Of a stretch of DNA of 64,000 nt, positions 46,161 through 58,498 are shown in pieces (position 1 is the first letter of the stretch; each line of letters opens with the position of its first letter). Source of the DNA: Terebella lapidaria (taxonomy: Eukaryota; Annelida; Polychaeta; Terebellida; Terebellidae); the NCBI GenBank assembly GCA_949152475.1, contig OX424556.1, positions 55,572,451-55,636,450 on the forward strand, in the 5' to 3' direction. A model generated the notes under the pieces. The model had not been told where the DNA came from. It was given only the letters and a program-made list of their open reading frames with translations, and ran no database searches. The position numbers were made by a program, and so were the translations under genes.

Positions 46161-47324
46161 TGATGTTTCATGTATATGGCGCTATATCATAGTTATATAG
46201 CTTTGAATAACACAACCACTGTTTCGACAATATCCCCAATTCACATGACTCTTGTTGGTCCACTGCCATTCAAGCATCAGTACTTTAGGCAGGTTGGAGT
46301 TTTGCTGCAAGGGACATAAGAATAGCATGCAGGTTCTGATAATAGCAATCAAAACAACTCCGCTTTTAAAATCAATATAATTTATATGCATCAGATTACC
46401 AGCTCGTCGTCATTTAAATTGAAAGATGACATGACACTCTCTGTGATGCTTAATTTCCAGGTGCCAGTCGTCATGTAGTGATGAAATTGGGGCATTTGAA
46501 CACTGTTCATGGCGATCATTCCCATGACGAAGTACTAGTACTCTGGAGAAGTATCCTGGTCATCAAGTAATCATTATAACGGGTGATTCAGTGGACAAAT
46601 GCATGTTGATTCCCCTTTAGTCGTCAAATTTTTATATTCTCAGACATTTTGACCCTGGTCCGGACACTGGCATCACAATTCATATCACAAAATTGGGAAT
46701 TTAAAGAAATGACCAAAAATTGATAGGTTGTGTCATCCAGTGAAAGAGTCGAATACGTGGTATGTTAATTGCATTGCCATGTAACGCTTCACACACATTA
46801 TCGACCAGCCTCACTGTAAGTCGTACATTATCCTCATGTAAAGGTTTTTCATGTCAGACATGCAATATAAGACACGGATTAATAACAAGATCATAAATAC
46901 ACAGTTCATCGGACGAAATGATGTGATGAAGGCTCATCAGTTGAGTTTACGATCTTGTACTAAACGTCTTAATCTTATGCTTATATATCTGGCGAAGTAT
47001 TCTTCAACTGATCATATCATTATGGTTTTTACATCAGATTTGCGTTGAATGCCTAAATTTTAAATCGTCAGGCTATGTCCTGTACGAAGTCGCTCAATTA
47101 CCTTTGAATCAGGTGCACGCAACAGCCACACCCCATGGTGTATATGCTAGTGTATATTATTACAAACTACACATCCCAAGAGGATGAAGTTATACACAGT
47201 AATACATTCAGTTCCATCAACTCAGTAGCCTTTTGGCTTGTGATTAGGTACTTAATATGTACTTGTCATATCTCTAATCCCCGGGGTTTGTTTCGGATTT
47301 CTAAAGTATTTTCATAGGTTGTTG

Positions 47325-47520
47325 GGCAGTTGTATACTAATTCCATCAGGTGTACAGTAGAAACAACTATATTCAGCACACTGTCTGCCCCTGATGACGC
47401 CAGTGTGTCTTTTGATAAACTGTTTGGTCGGGCTTTGTTTCTATTGCAAACTGTATTTTACGTTTGTTATTGGAATCATCAAAATTTGGCTATATTGGTG
47501 GTAATAGATTGATACTTACA
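47325..47520 (+). repeat. Dispersed repeat W, copy
   Basis: Inverted relative to 50,060-50,235. Shared blocks include catcaggtgtacagtagaaa, cactgtctgcccctgatgac and gtttgttattggaatcatca. A short frame is open in both copies (VETT...TLSAPDDA...SFDK). Confidence 0.65.
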
Positions 47521-50059
47521 TAATATAGCGCTGTCGTCTGGCTGACAAACATAATACATATATAATTGTGTAACCATATGAAAAGTCTCACATGGAGTAC
47601 GTGCTCAACGAACCGTGTCCATCTAACAAATCTATACTGTCAAGAAAATATACACACTATCCTCGTGGATCATCCAGTTACATAAATGTATTAAGTGGTT
47701 TGCCAACGAAACAACCAAATCAATACCAATATACATAATACCAATACCAAGTGTAAAATATTCCTACCGATTAAAACTGATGCCAGTGTTAGGCAAAATC
47801 AGGACATTTGAAGGAACGTATTGAGCCCCCAAATATGGTCATAAAGAGGTGGAATCTATTGTCCGGACGAGTGACTATGTCCTGTTGCATTTGTGGCAAT
47901 CGTGATGAATTCCACAAAATTAATAAGCAAATCAGTCTAGCAGCATAGCTGCATACATGTGACATTATCTGGTGTACTTAACAACCAGATCTTGATGATG
48001 TCGATATAATTTCGTAAAAGCGCTATTCTCATTAAATCATCCTTGTTGAAGTTCAGATAGCTGGAAACAATGTACGCATATCTGCTCTGGTATAGCAAAT
48101 AATCTGTGAGACAAACATCATACGCTGGAGACAGTCAATGCAGTATACTTACACTGTACGTAGGAACACAGTAATACATTCAGTTCCATCATATCCCGAC
48201 CAAATCTTTGTAAAACGGTACGTATATCATTTTTGTTCAGCTTGTCAAAACGTGCTTCATCCGAGACAGGTGTAAGCTGGGTACTTCACAATAGAGAGGG
48301 GGTGTTGTGTACAGTTTCTTATCATAGACATGTCAGTACCATATCATAGGTCCACATAGGCCAACATGGGGCCAACGTCATGCCAAAACTCACTTTCAAG
48401 GGCCTTGTCCGGTCAGTTCTACCTTGGGCATTTTGGAAGACTTTGCATGGTTTGTATCCTTGAGTGTAGATTCAGTTCTGAAGTGATTAGCCTATTTCAT
48501 CCTGGATCTGTAACCGTTGTTAGTTTATTCTGACGACTTAGCGACGACCCTTCAATTTCATTCAATGTGATTTGCTATCGTTGTGTTATATGAAATCAGA
48601 GCTAATGAACTAACTCAATTACACTGTATGAATCAACCTAAAACCACTAACACCACAAGATCACAATCTTTATGTTCATACATCAATGTCCGTAATACAA
48701 GGTGAAGATGATACATAAAGTTACATCCTCTCCAAAATGTGTAAAATACAGGCGAACAATTGCTCGTCTTTATCCACAAGCGCTCGCATTCGGAGCTGAA
48801 GTGATTACCGCATATGCTGGTGACAACAACAGACGGCAAGAATTGACCAGAACCACAACGATTTCGGCAATCGGCCGTAGTTTACACTAGACAATCGACC
48901 AACAGGATTTGATTAGCCACTATAAATTTGTATCTCATTCCGATATTATGGGATACGACGGCTGTATATCATAACAACATATCAACATTCTGTTAGTGGT
49001 TAGAACCTTTCAATACACAATAAAAACATTCTCGTCACCATCGGGCGTTTATGATGATAACGACAAGTGCCTAAGATCTATGACCGACATTTCTCAGATA
49101 TTTTCACAGCGAGGCCAATAACGAGATCAGAAAAAGAGCTCACACCAAAGCCCCAACAAATCATGTCTGTGAAACAGTCACTGGGATGTACTTCAGTGAC
49201 TACTTCAGAGGGACCTGTGGATTACACTGTGATATGAAACTCAAACCAAAGAGGATTAGTTGCGAATTTTTGCACAACCGACTGGATTACACATTGATCT
49301 TCAGAGACTTATTACCATCACAGACCACTTGTCACGAGATGTTCATATGCTGGATTTTGCAACATATGCAAACAAATTATATGCGCATGTACTAACAGTT
49401 CACGGTTAAATTAGCTATCTTCGTTAAGACTGGAGCAGCGGTAATTTCAAGGAATGGCCTCATAACGTATGGATGTGGTTCTCTCGAAAATAAATTTTTC
49501 GAAATAGATTAGCAATATTTAGTAACATCAAAACATGACATAGCATTCGTGACCTCTATTTCAATACTATTGTATCAATGTTTTGAATTAGTTTTCTTAG
49601 GGATAAGGAATCACACTCTGATCACGATGTCAAATGTCAAGAAATTTGAAATCTGGTGACTGATCATAACATGGTAAAGCCAGCCCAACACGTGTATGGG
49701 TGTCTCCATACATGAGAATCGTATTACGTTTTTGTCGTCGTGCCCATTGAACACAAAGCACCAGTACTTTACGAAGTTTCGTTGCAAGAAACACAAGGAT
49801 AGCAAACGTGTACATCATATTTCCAGCAAATCATCGTTTGAATTGAAAGACAGTAAAATAATATAATTTTAAATTCTGAAATAGTCATTTGCCTGGTAAA
49901 ACCCGGTAACTGTTTGTACAAAATTCATCAATATAGTTATATATTATCAAAGCGAAGTTATCAACTTTTAAATATTTTTTACCATACGCAGTTCTCGAAC
50001 ACGCGAAAGTACATACTCCGGGCAAAGCACTAACGATGTATTCATATCTTAAATTGAAC

Positions 50060-50235
50060 TGTCTGAATGTAAGTACCACCAATACAGCCAAATTTTGATG
50101 ATTTCAATAACAAACGTAAAATGCAACATTTGCAATGGAAACAAAGCCCAATCAAATACTTTATCAAAAGACACATTGGCCTCATCAGGGGCAGATAGTG
50201 TGGTTAATGTAGTTGTTTCTACAAAATATAATAAT
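50060..50235 (-). repeat. Dispersed repeat W, inverted copy
   Basis: The reverse complement aligns with 47,325-47,520 over most of its length. Read on the minus strand it is open and contains TLSAPDEANVSFDKVF and ALFPLQ. It may be an exon-like remnant or coincidence. Confidence 0.65.
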
Positions 50236-52668
50236 CCAGAAATGTCACCAACATGAACATGACACCTGTCGGATACAATATTGACGGGTACCTGTCTAGA
50301 CTGATAACATGAGCTGCCCGTTACAGCCAATACAACACTGGTATAACTGGGAATCCTTTACCCATACTTGATTCGTACTGCTGCCCCAGCATGTGATGTA
50401 ATAGAATGGACGGTTCCATCGCCGTCTGGAACAAGTCACTTTTTATCCAAGAATTACACAAAGTGCCAATTTGCATTTTGATGTTTCATCTGGATGACGC
50501 CCGAAGGCATAATGGCTAATTTGGCACTACACGGATTCTAATTTCGATGTTTTTGTGGATGCTGTTTGATGACATTTATGAAGCAGCAGTGCAGTTCGTG
50601 AAATTGTAGTTTTGAGATTGAGTGCTATTTGCGGAGTTGTCTACCGTAATTGAAGCACCAATACTTTTGGAAAGTTTGGTTAACAAGACACATGATTCAA
50701 CAGTTCTTGAAAAAAGCAGATATCAAACGGTATTTTTAATAACTAAGTGATCACCATTTATATAACAAATCTCGAGTGCTACTGTACCACTGGGTAATAA
50801 TCTGATATATGTATACAAGGTCAATCACGATAATTATTTTTACTTCTCAATTTCAGAAATGACGGTATTTTGGACACAAATTAGCACTCGGGGGTCATTT
50901 CTTCACTGTATCGTTTTAGGTTTAGTGGACATTTCCATATTGGTGGTGGATCTCCCCGATCGTGGTCATTGTGGAACCGTCATCTTCCTGTACGTTATAG
51001 CTCAAACGTTTCTCGAAACTTAGCTAGGCTCACTCGCTTGCACATTACAAAACTAACAATTGCATTAACACGCATTTAGTTGATGGGTGGAGTCAACTTA
51101 CTCCATCAAACAAACAATTAGATAATTATCCCGTTGATAGCATCACGATGTTGAGTCTCACACATAATATCAACTAGTCCTATGATGAGTATAAGCCTCA
51201 CATTATGTGTTGATATGAGTAAGGTTTATCCATGTCATGTCTCCCTGCGATGTATAATATATAAAATAATACATTTAATTGCTCATGAAATTATATCACG
51301 TGGTGCCATGGTGTGATTTCCGATGGCTAACAAACATGTAGGGGCCTACACCTTTTGTTTAATATGAGTACAACTCAATTCAAAGCTCAAATTACTCAGG
51401 TAACACAAAAGATGTATGTTTGTTTGCCACCAGAATCACACCGTAACGGCACCTGACGTACAGGCCCTATTGAATTTCGTATGATAATTCCATCAAGTGC
51501 ATGGTTGAAGCAACTTTTTTGCACACCGTCTTACCCTGATGGCACCGATAAAGCTTTGAATGAAGCTTTATTTTTTTCTGAAAAAACTGCATTTCAAATT
51601 TGCTATTGACATGATCAAAATCTTATTATAGTGGTCGTAATATGTTGGAAACACACAATGGAAGACCCTCAGACGTGTAATTCAAAGTTCATCAGACGAA
51701 ATGTTTCATGACGTTTCGCGCACATGAATTACGAAATTAAATCTGAGTAAGGGTCGTCAGTTGAAGTCACGATTGTTTTCCACCCCGTACTAAACCAATC
51801 ACATTATAATCATTCGAATTTACTTTAACAAGATATAACATATTCTAGATATAACATATCTTAGTCCAATTCGATTCATCGGGTGTATGTTTATTTCAGT
51901 GTGTATTCCATTGTGATCAATACAGGAGACTGACTAATCTTCCAGGTTTTCATAATTTTAATAAAAATTTATCGGCCAAATTACTATTGATATATCCAGC
52001 CGACCCAATGTAACTCATACCCTGACTACACTTTGCAAGAGATATATTCAATAAATCATCACAACCTTATTACCCATATTCGGTATCAAACAAAATTGCC
52101 TTCGAGCACTTGGACGAAAGTTGAATGGTACATTTAGATGACATTTCAGTGCACCATTGTTCACTTTGAGTGGTATGAAGATCAGGTGTCCAATATCAAA
52201 CTAAAAAGTGACAGTTTTAATACTATCCATTATAAAACTTTGCAAATCTGGTCGCTTGCAAAATCGTTTCGCTGAGTCACCGTCTAGAATAACCACGACA
52301 ATTGAAGAAATCAGTGTCCAAATATTATCCCTGATCACTTTACTGTCACACTCCATTTTAATTTACGGCCATCAATATGTCATACATGTGGTACTACGGA
52401 GTTTAAAAAAAAAACTGTTACCAAATATCGAGCAAAAATCAAATTCGGCGAAATTATATCTATAGACTACAAAAAAGCTGAAATCATCATTCTATGATTC
52501 CCATGCTCTTCGTAAAAAATAAAATTCGACAAGGTCAGGAAGCGAAAGTAGACAATATATTGAGTCAAATCTCGAACGAACTCGGTTCACTCCTTCGTGG
52601 TGACGCATAATTTGTAATTTACTGATATACAAAAAATACTAGCGAATGAACATGGAGATTTTCGCAAA

Positions 52669-53115
52669 AGTAATTACTGTAGTTCCTACTCCGAACGTTG
52701 GGTCTACCCCCTGTTCGTCATCTACCCCATGAAAGTGCGCCACCGGCGGTGGCGGGAGATTTTGTCGTATGAATAAACGCGATATCAACACAGTTTTGTT
52801 TTATTTACAAGACAAGTATGATACCAAACACCAAACAATCCGCAAGACTAAACTTGAAATCCATGGACAAAATTTACACAATCGGTATGTTAAGGTTGGA
52901 CAAAAATTCAAATTGGTGATCAAGGTCCGAGCAATTTGAATAGCTATGACATCTTATCTATCAAATACCTGATTATTTCCACACAGCTCTTTGTATGATC
53001 CTGTCGATGGCTCTTCAAACAATCACGGTCACAATTTTGAAAGCACAGAGATCCGCCATCTGTGTATGCCACTCGATCACGTGACCGGTCATGTGATCGT
53101 TTCAGGGATGATGTG
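52669..53115 (+). repeat. Left long terminal inverted repeat
   Basis: It aligns with the reverse complement of 58,161-58,498 over shared blocks such as tctacccc, gtgcgccacc, ggtggcgggag, gaataaacgc, atatcaacacag, caaatacctgat, caaacaatcacggtcacaat and ccatctgtgtatgccactcg. About 130 bp (near 52,815-52,950) is present only in this arm. It contains two palindromes, CGCCACCG/GCGGTGGCG at 52,738-52,754 and a 26-bp one at 53,074-53,099. Confidence 0.9.
53074..53099. promoter_or_regulatory. 26-bp palindrome with CACGTG, 70 bp before the helicase start
   Basis: CGATCACGTGACC then GGTCATGTGATCG, one mismatch between arms. It contains a CACGTG E-box and recurs in the right arm. Its position just inside each end suggests a transposase or host-factor binding site. 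That role is inferred from placement only. Confidence 0.4.
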
Positions 53116-53167
53116 AAATTCGGAATCTGATTTATCGAATGGTTTCACACGTGTTCATGTTCACAAC

Positions 53168-55729
53168 ATGGAGCAAGAATTTGATTCAGTTACAGCACTG
53201 TACTGATGGGATGTAAATTTTAAATTGAAATCACAACAGCTTAGTATTATTAAGAAATTAAAACAAGGGCTAATGTGTTTGCCATTCTGCACACCGGCTA
53301 TGACAAAAGTATGGTATATATTATGCCTGCAATTACTGGCATGGGAATATCGTTAGTAATATTCACTCTTCGAGCCTTGATGGGGCACCAAGCTGCGCAG
53401 CTGTCCTCAAGTCAATGGCGTACCCACAGCAATAATCCGGAGGGGGGACATAGACCCATTGGTGCTGGAAGGCACGTACATAACTAGATTATGTATATAA
53501 GCCATAGAGATTATCGTAGGCCCCTATTTGTAATCATTGATATATTTTCTTAAATTTTAACTAGTACATCATGAGAAAATTCTATACATAATACAACTCT
53601 GGACTAAAATATTTTCGTAATGTAGACAAACAATTATCTGAGATTTGAACGCACACTCAATTTAATAAAAACAATCTGGCACGCCTACTGTAAGTATGCA
53701 TTTGGCGCTAATTTGCACACGTTTTTAGTTTATGTGTCATTGTTGAAATTATAAAGGTATACAAAATTCCCTTCGCTTGACCTGAAGCAATTTTGGAGGA
53801 GAAGTGGCACGACCTCACTGAGAGCTACCAAGGCTAGCTATTACTGATAGCAATCGACGATGTACAGTTTGTGCTAGAATGGTACGTTGCACTCGATTGG
53901 TTTTTGTGTAAACACTATTTATTCTGATTGATCAACAGACAAAGCCCATATGTAAACAGTTTTTTTTTCTAGAAGTTGGTTGTGGCCACAACTACATATA
54001 AAGCTTTTTGATATTATTACTAGTAGATCACTGAATTCGCAGTATCTGCTTTTGTTCAGTGTTCTACTAGTAATAAATTTAATAAGCTTCGAAAGCATGC
54101 AGTTATGGATAACTATTATGTGTACAACTGATGAACACATCCTAATGATTATTGTTGACCACTAAAAATACATTTCAGGGGCAGGAAGACTTTCCGAAAC
54201 GAATTTCAAGAACTGGGTAAGTTAGGGTCCCTATTTACGGACAACCCATGGTTGATGCTAACTGCCACTATCACCGAGGCCGAACTTAAAGCCACGTTGG
54301 GGGTGCTGGATTTCCCTGCCAGCACAGCTGACAACGAGGCTGTCTTTCCGGACCGGCCTGATATAGTCATGAGATACCATGACCGCCCGGGAATGGACTA
54401 CAAGTGCGAAGCGGAGCTGAGGCCAGTGTTGGAGGAACTGCGGACAAAGGGCCCTCTGGTAGACAAAACGGTCATTTATTGCAAGTGTGTACTTTTGTAA
54501 TAGTTGTGTTCATTCAGTACGCCACATGGGCATATTTTAATATCATGAAATTGCGTTAGATTATAACCAATCTGACAACGTGAGTACTCGGAACACCTTT
54601 TTAGATGCTCCTGTGCTCCATCTTCGAAAATTGTGAATCAGGAATATCAATTTACGTGGTCGAGAGTCTTATTACACATCTGCATGATTTCCCTTTAAAT
54701 TTGGTAGAACTAGGATTAATATAATATATAATATAATAGAGTCAGAAACAGTTCAATGTATTTCCAATGTTTTAAAATGCACTATTTTTAAATATATTTA
54801 TTTCCATACATGAACCTTCATTTTATCAAAAGCCATATACAATAATATTGTCACATTGATTGAGCATTTTTGGGTGTCACCAGGGTCTCCTAGCTGATGC
54901 AAAGCGCATACGCCTACGTATATCTCGGCCAGATACTTAGCCATCTTACTGCTGGAAAAAAATCAATATTGGCAATTAAATTACTTTGTATCTTCCAAAA
55001 CAAACATGAACCAGCCGCTAAAGATTTTCCTGCTCCTTCTCGAGGTGTACATGTAGCATATGACTGAAGTGCCAAAAAACGAATTCAATTTTGTATACCA
55101 AGTATTCTGATTTGACAGAACCATCAACGGAGTATCTGACATATATGGGTTATCGGCGTCGGAGCTCGGGCCTGCAGCATACGTCGGTGGGCAAAGAGAC
55201 CCAGAGAGGCGGATTGTAACCACGTTCCGTGGCAACACACTGACGGAGTCCATGGAAAGAACCATTCGTCCATTCAAAACTAAAGACTACATGATTAGAT
55301 TGTAGTAGCCATTGTAGCCTTTGGGTTGGGCGTGTCCATCCCAGATACAAGGTGCATTAATATTTGGGGTATGCTAAGTACTCTGCAAACATTATGGCAG
55401 ATGGTTGGGCGGCTGCTAGAGATGGCCAGTCGGGCCAATGCAATATCTTTGTTGTACGTACGATTATGAAATGGGAGCCGAACCCCGATGCTCAGGTGGA
55501 AGAGGTAGTAACACAGTTGCGTGAAAGCTCTGATCAGTGTGTCAGGGTCTCGGTGCTGCGCATGTTGATGACAGAAGGGATGGACGAGAAGAAATGTGAT
55601 CAGAACTGCAGGCGCAGCTCTGATCACATTTGCAGCTGCTGCAACAACTTTGCAGCTGCTGCAACTTGTGCAGACACCGTTGCTTGTGTCAAAGTGCAGG
55701 ATGTTTATATTGTTCTGGGAGACCATTAG
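53168..55729 (+). pseudogene. RecQ-family DNA helicase, four exons, decayed
   Basis: RecQ proteins unwind DNA 3' to 5'. Exon 1 (53,168-53,487): start MEQEFDSV, Q-motif region FKLKSQQLSIIKKLKQG, motif I HTGYDKS (normally GYGKS), LRALMGHQAAQL. Exon 2 (53,757-53,881): PEAILEEKWHDL and motif II region IAIDDVQFVLEW (normally DE-H). Exon 3 (54,179-54,484): motif III LMLTATIT, VIYC. Exon 4 (55,119-55,729): ELGPAAYVGG, motif V AFGLGVSIPDTR, motif VI QMVGR/AARDG, then a Cys-rich piece (HICSCCNNF) like the RecQ zinc module. Introns 2 and 3 are GT-AG and keep phase (GAATG/GGGCAGG reads EWGR). Several stops and about four frame changes, plus altered catalytic motifs, mark it as dead. It starts 53 bp inside the left inverted repeat. 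Confidence 0.85.
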
Positions 55730-56499
55730 TCAAATATGCTTGGCGCTTTATCTTGTGTAAAGGATTCCCTGTCAAAACGGGGAGATTATGCAGTAGTGTA
55801 CATTTGACATGTGACAGAATGTACTCACACAAGTAAAACAACATCTGCCTTGAACAGATTAAATTTATATTATCTTTGTTGCACATTTTCTGTGACTGTG
55901 CATGTACCACATATCCATATATATTCATATGTCATGAAAAGAAATACATATACACATATAGGTGTTTTTCCATTAAGGTTTTTGTTGCGACTAACCAGAC
56001 CTCTATCTGTCAAGTTTCTGTACGTTATTTCCAGCCGACCAGACCATTGTCTGTCGAGTTTTACGGCCAGCAGATCGAATCCGGTATCACATATCCACAC
56101 ATAAATTCACATGTCATAAAAAGAAATACTAGTACATAAACTTACAGGCAAGATACTCCATAATGCTTGTATTTAATGGCGTTGAGTATATATAGAAAGA
56201 CGTGGAATCAATGCCCAGTATTAAGTATTCCGTGCCAACAAAACAGGGTCCGCTATCCAATCTCATAGTTCGGGGACAGAAAGTCAAATCAGGCATACGA
56301 AGTGATAGAAGACAAAAATGACAGGGAAACTCATGAACCCCGCTAAAAATGGCCATTAGGAGGTGAAATCAGGTGTTCCGGAAATAGTGAGCATTTCCTG
56401 CCCCACTAGTGGCACCCGTCATGAATTTATGCATAGAAGAGTATCTCTGCATTATGTTCTTTCTGGCTTAACAGACCGCTGCCTGTCTATTTTTTTTGC
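55730..56499. other. Spacer between the convergent genes
   Basis: No coding motif is seen. A ~40-bp block (cacatatccatatatattca, tgtcatgaaaagaaatac) at 55,908 recurs at 56,085, and a ccagacc...ctgtc block repeats near 56,000, 56,040 and 56,465, so part of the spacer is a ragged tandem repeat. Confidence 0.5.
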
Positions 56500-57361
56500 T
56501 TATTTTAGGAGTTTTGCCTTGAATTTATCCGGATAAGGAATGTGCTTTAGCTGTGATGTGTTACTAGGGAAAGCTGTATTACATTGACCTGGGATGTGTG
56601 CGAACAGTTTGTCCTCCTTGTACTCACGAACCAGTTTTCTGATATCGTTCTGTTGCGAGTCTGAACGGCGCTTCCTTCGCGTCACCCCCTCCTTGTCTGT
56701 GATGTTTGTCTCGTACAGTTTGTTGATGTCTCTCGCCACAGCCCCCCACCACGCTGCTGCTGCGGGCCAGTGTATGAATGTATGCTCTCATGTGAATTTG
56801 TGGTAGTGTCTATTTTACATTTATTGTTTCACGTGATTGCATGATTTACCCATGAAGGCATGATTCAGGAATTCATTATACAGGTCCATCTCGATGTTGT
56901 TACCTGCCCTGGAAACAAAACTCAGCGTGCGATTCCATCGAATTACATGTGCTAGTGCGTAAGGGAGCCACCCAACTTGTCCTATGAATGAATTAAGATC
57001 GAACTGTCGTAGACCTTAAGTAATGTTTGTCATAAATAAGGAATGAAAAAATGGATAACAGTTTCGTTTGCACAACAGAACCCCAAGACTGGAAGAATGG
57101 CACACACTCGACCAGCAGAAGCATCACCTGTATAACGATACATGTACGTTCGCGCATCACTGCGAGGTCATCTGGGGATGGCAAGACATCTGTCAGGGCA
57201 ATGTCGACTGACCATATGTTGAGCCTCCTCAGGTGCGGGAACTCGGTTTTCCACCGCGTAGGCATTGCCCCAAATTAGGAATCGATCTTGATTTTTTGCG
57301 GAAGTGGTGTGCCTTGTCTTGACATTTTTTATGTTATCCCAGCAAAAGGAGAATCCAGGAG
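56500..57361 (-). pseudogene. DUF6589-like transposon protein, C-terminal exons
   Basis: Exon at 57,361-about 57,030 opens after a TTTGCAG acceptor: GFSFCWDNIKNVKTRH, RFLIWGNAYAVENRVPAP, then after a frame change VDIALTDVLPSPDDL. Exon 56,908-56,850 lies between TTTCCAG and GTAAATC and reads GNNIEMDLYNEFLNHAFM. A last exon, about 56,800-56,500, has WWGAVARDINKLYETN and ends KFKAKLLK. The WDN...RH...W-NAYAV-NRV order and the 'I-LDL-NEFLN' block are what I recall of DUF6589, a domain common in invertebrate and fungal transposons. The N-terminus would lie in 57,480-58,150 but is not identified. Function as transposase is inferred. Confidence 0.55.
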
Positions 57362-57479
57362 CTGCAAATATAATGCACATGAGTATACCAGTGTAAAAGT
57401 TTAAGCAACACCAAAATGGATAAAATGATAGTTGGATTTGCCAATCTTGTTTTATGATATGACAAATACTAATTTCACA

Positions 57480-58160
57480 CATTTCTCAGCTGCTAGAAGT
57501 CCAAAGAACGGTTCGTCAGTTTAATGTGGATATACACATTAAAAGATATACATAATATACAACTACATTCAACTATGTCACGTACTTACTTAAGATCGTT
57601 TTCGTAGTTCATTTCCTGATTGACACTTCATAATTGAGTTATTTCTCGATTGTGCGTTATTTATAAAGGCAGTGTACAGATAACGGTCATTCCCTTAGGG
57701 GCTCGGTATTTGGCAGATCTTACGCTGAGACACGAATGATGGGACATCGGAGAGACGTTTCCGGATCTGTGCACCAGTTTCGTCAACTTTGCACCTATAC
57801 TAGGGCTAATTGCGTTGTTGGACTGATCCGCGATACCAGCAGGGCTATCAAAGTTTATGTCGAGACTGTTTATGGCCTTTTTTATGTCGTTTTCAGCTTA
57901 CGAAATGGGCACATCATATTAGATTTGGGGGTAATGGTACTAATGAACCGCCATATAATTCATAACTTGGAAATTTTAAGTACTTCTAGAGTACTTGGGA
58001 ACATGACATATTTTCCACAGATATAATTACAATATAGATGGAAAAAACTGCATACTCAGAACGCGAATAAGATGTCAGTATGTTGCATTTTGTTTGGATT
58101 TCCCTTTACACGTAGTCAGCAACGAAGCTGAATTTTATATTATACCAGGTATGGTGACGT
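57480..58160. other. Interior beside right arm, unassigned
   Basis: The expected N-terminal exons of the minus-strand gene should be here. A minus-strand reading near 57,700-57,860 (FDSPAGIADQSNNAISP) is open but unrecognised. Nothing is firmly supported. Confidence 0.35.
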
Positions 58161-58498
58161 CACATCATCCCTAAAACGATCACACGACTGGTCACGTGAT
58201 CGAGTGGCATACACAGATGGCGAATGTGCTTTCCAAATTGTGACCGTGATTGTTTGAAATGCCATTGACAGGATCATACAATTAGCTACGTGGAAATTAT
58301 CAGGTATTTGACAGATAAGAAGTTATAGTTTGTAAATAAAACAAAACTGCTGTGTTGATATTGCGTTTATTCACAAGACAGAAGCTCCCGCCACCATCGG
58401 TGGCGCACTTGCACGAGATCATTTATAATGCACGAACACGAACGGGAGGGGGGTAGATCCCACTTTATGAGCATGAACTATAATTACTGCATCCATAT
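58161..58498 (-). repeat. Right long terminal inverted repeat
   Basis: Inverted partner of 52,669-53,115. It retains both palindromes (58,177-58,202 and 58,389-58,405). Palindrome changes differ between arms: the left has GGTCATGTGATCG where the right has GGTCACGTGATCG. Confidence 0.9.

Larger units (their letters stand above)
46160..52668. repeat. Second set of diverged dispersed repeats; no gene
   Basis: No recognisable gene. Dispersed repeat W lies at 47,325-47,520 (plus), 50,060-50,235 (minus) and about 51,480-51,645 (plus). The two better copies both read VETT-x(3)-TLSAPD and VSFDK in their open frame. A second module, with gtactttacgaagttt and ttgcaagaaacacaaggata on the plus strand, occurs at 49,600-49,850, 46,205-46,400 and 50,630-50,700. 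Segments 46,840-47,000 and 51,650-51,830 also pair. All are too diverged for firm boundaries. Confidence 0.55.
52669..58498. mobile_element. 5.8 kb element with long inverted ends carrying helicase and DUF6589-like genes
   Basis: Long inverted repeats at 52,669-53,115 and 58,161-58,498 bound a 5.0 kb interior. A RecQ-type helicase gene runs rightward from the left arm. DUF6589-like exons run leftward from the right side, so the two converge near 56 kb. Both genes are decayed. The arms start AGTAATTA at each outer end. No target duplication is certain. By gene content it resembles helicase-bearing cut-and-paste transposons; Academ is the superfamily I would compare first. Relics this large suggest an autonomous ancestor. 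Confidence 0.75.

Noticed and set aside
48702-48890. 62-codon frame with a soluble, protein-like composition
   Set aside because: No paralogue with the frame kept, no splice context and no known family. Insufficient evidence.
52669-58498. Polinton-type element, because of long inverted ends beginning AG
   Set aside because: Only 5.8 kb long, and no polymerase B, integrase, ATPase, protease or capsid-like sequence was seen. The contents are RecQ- and DUF6589-like.
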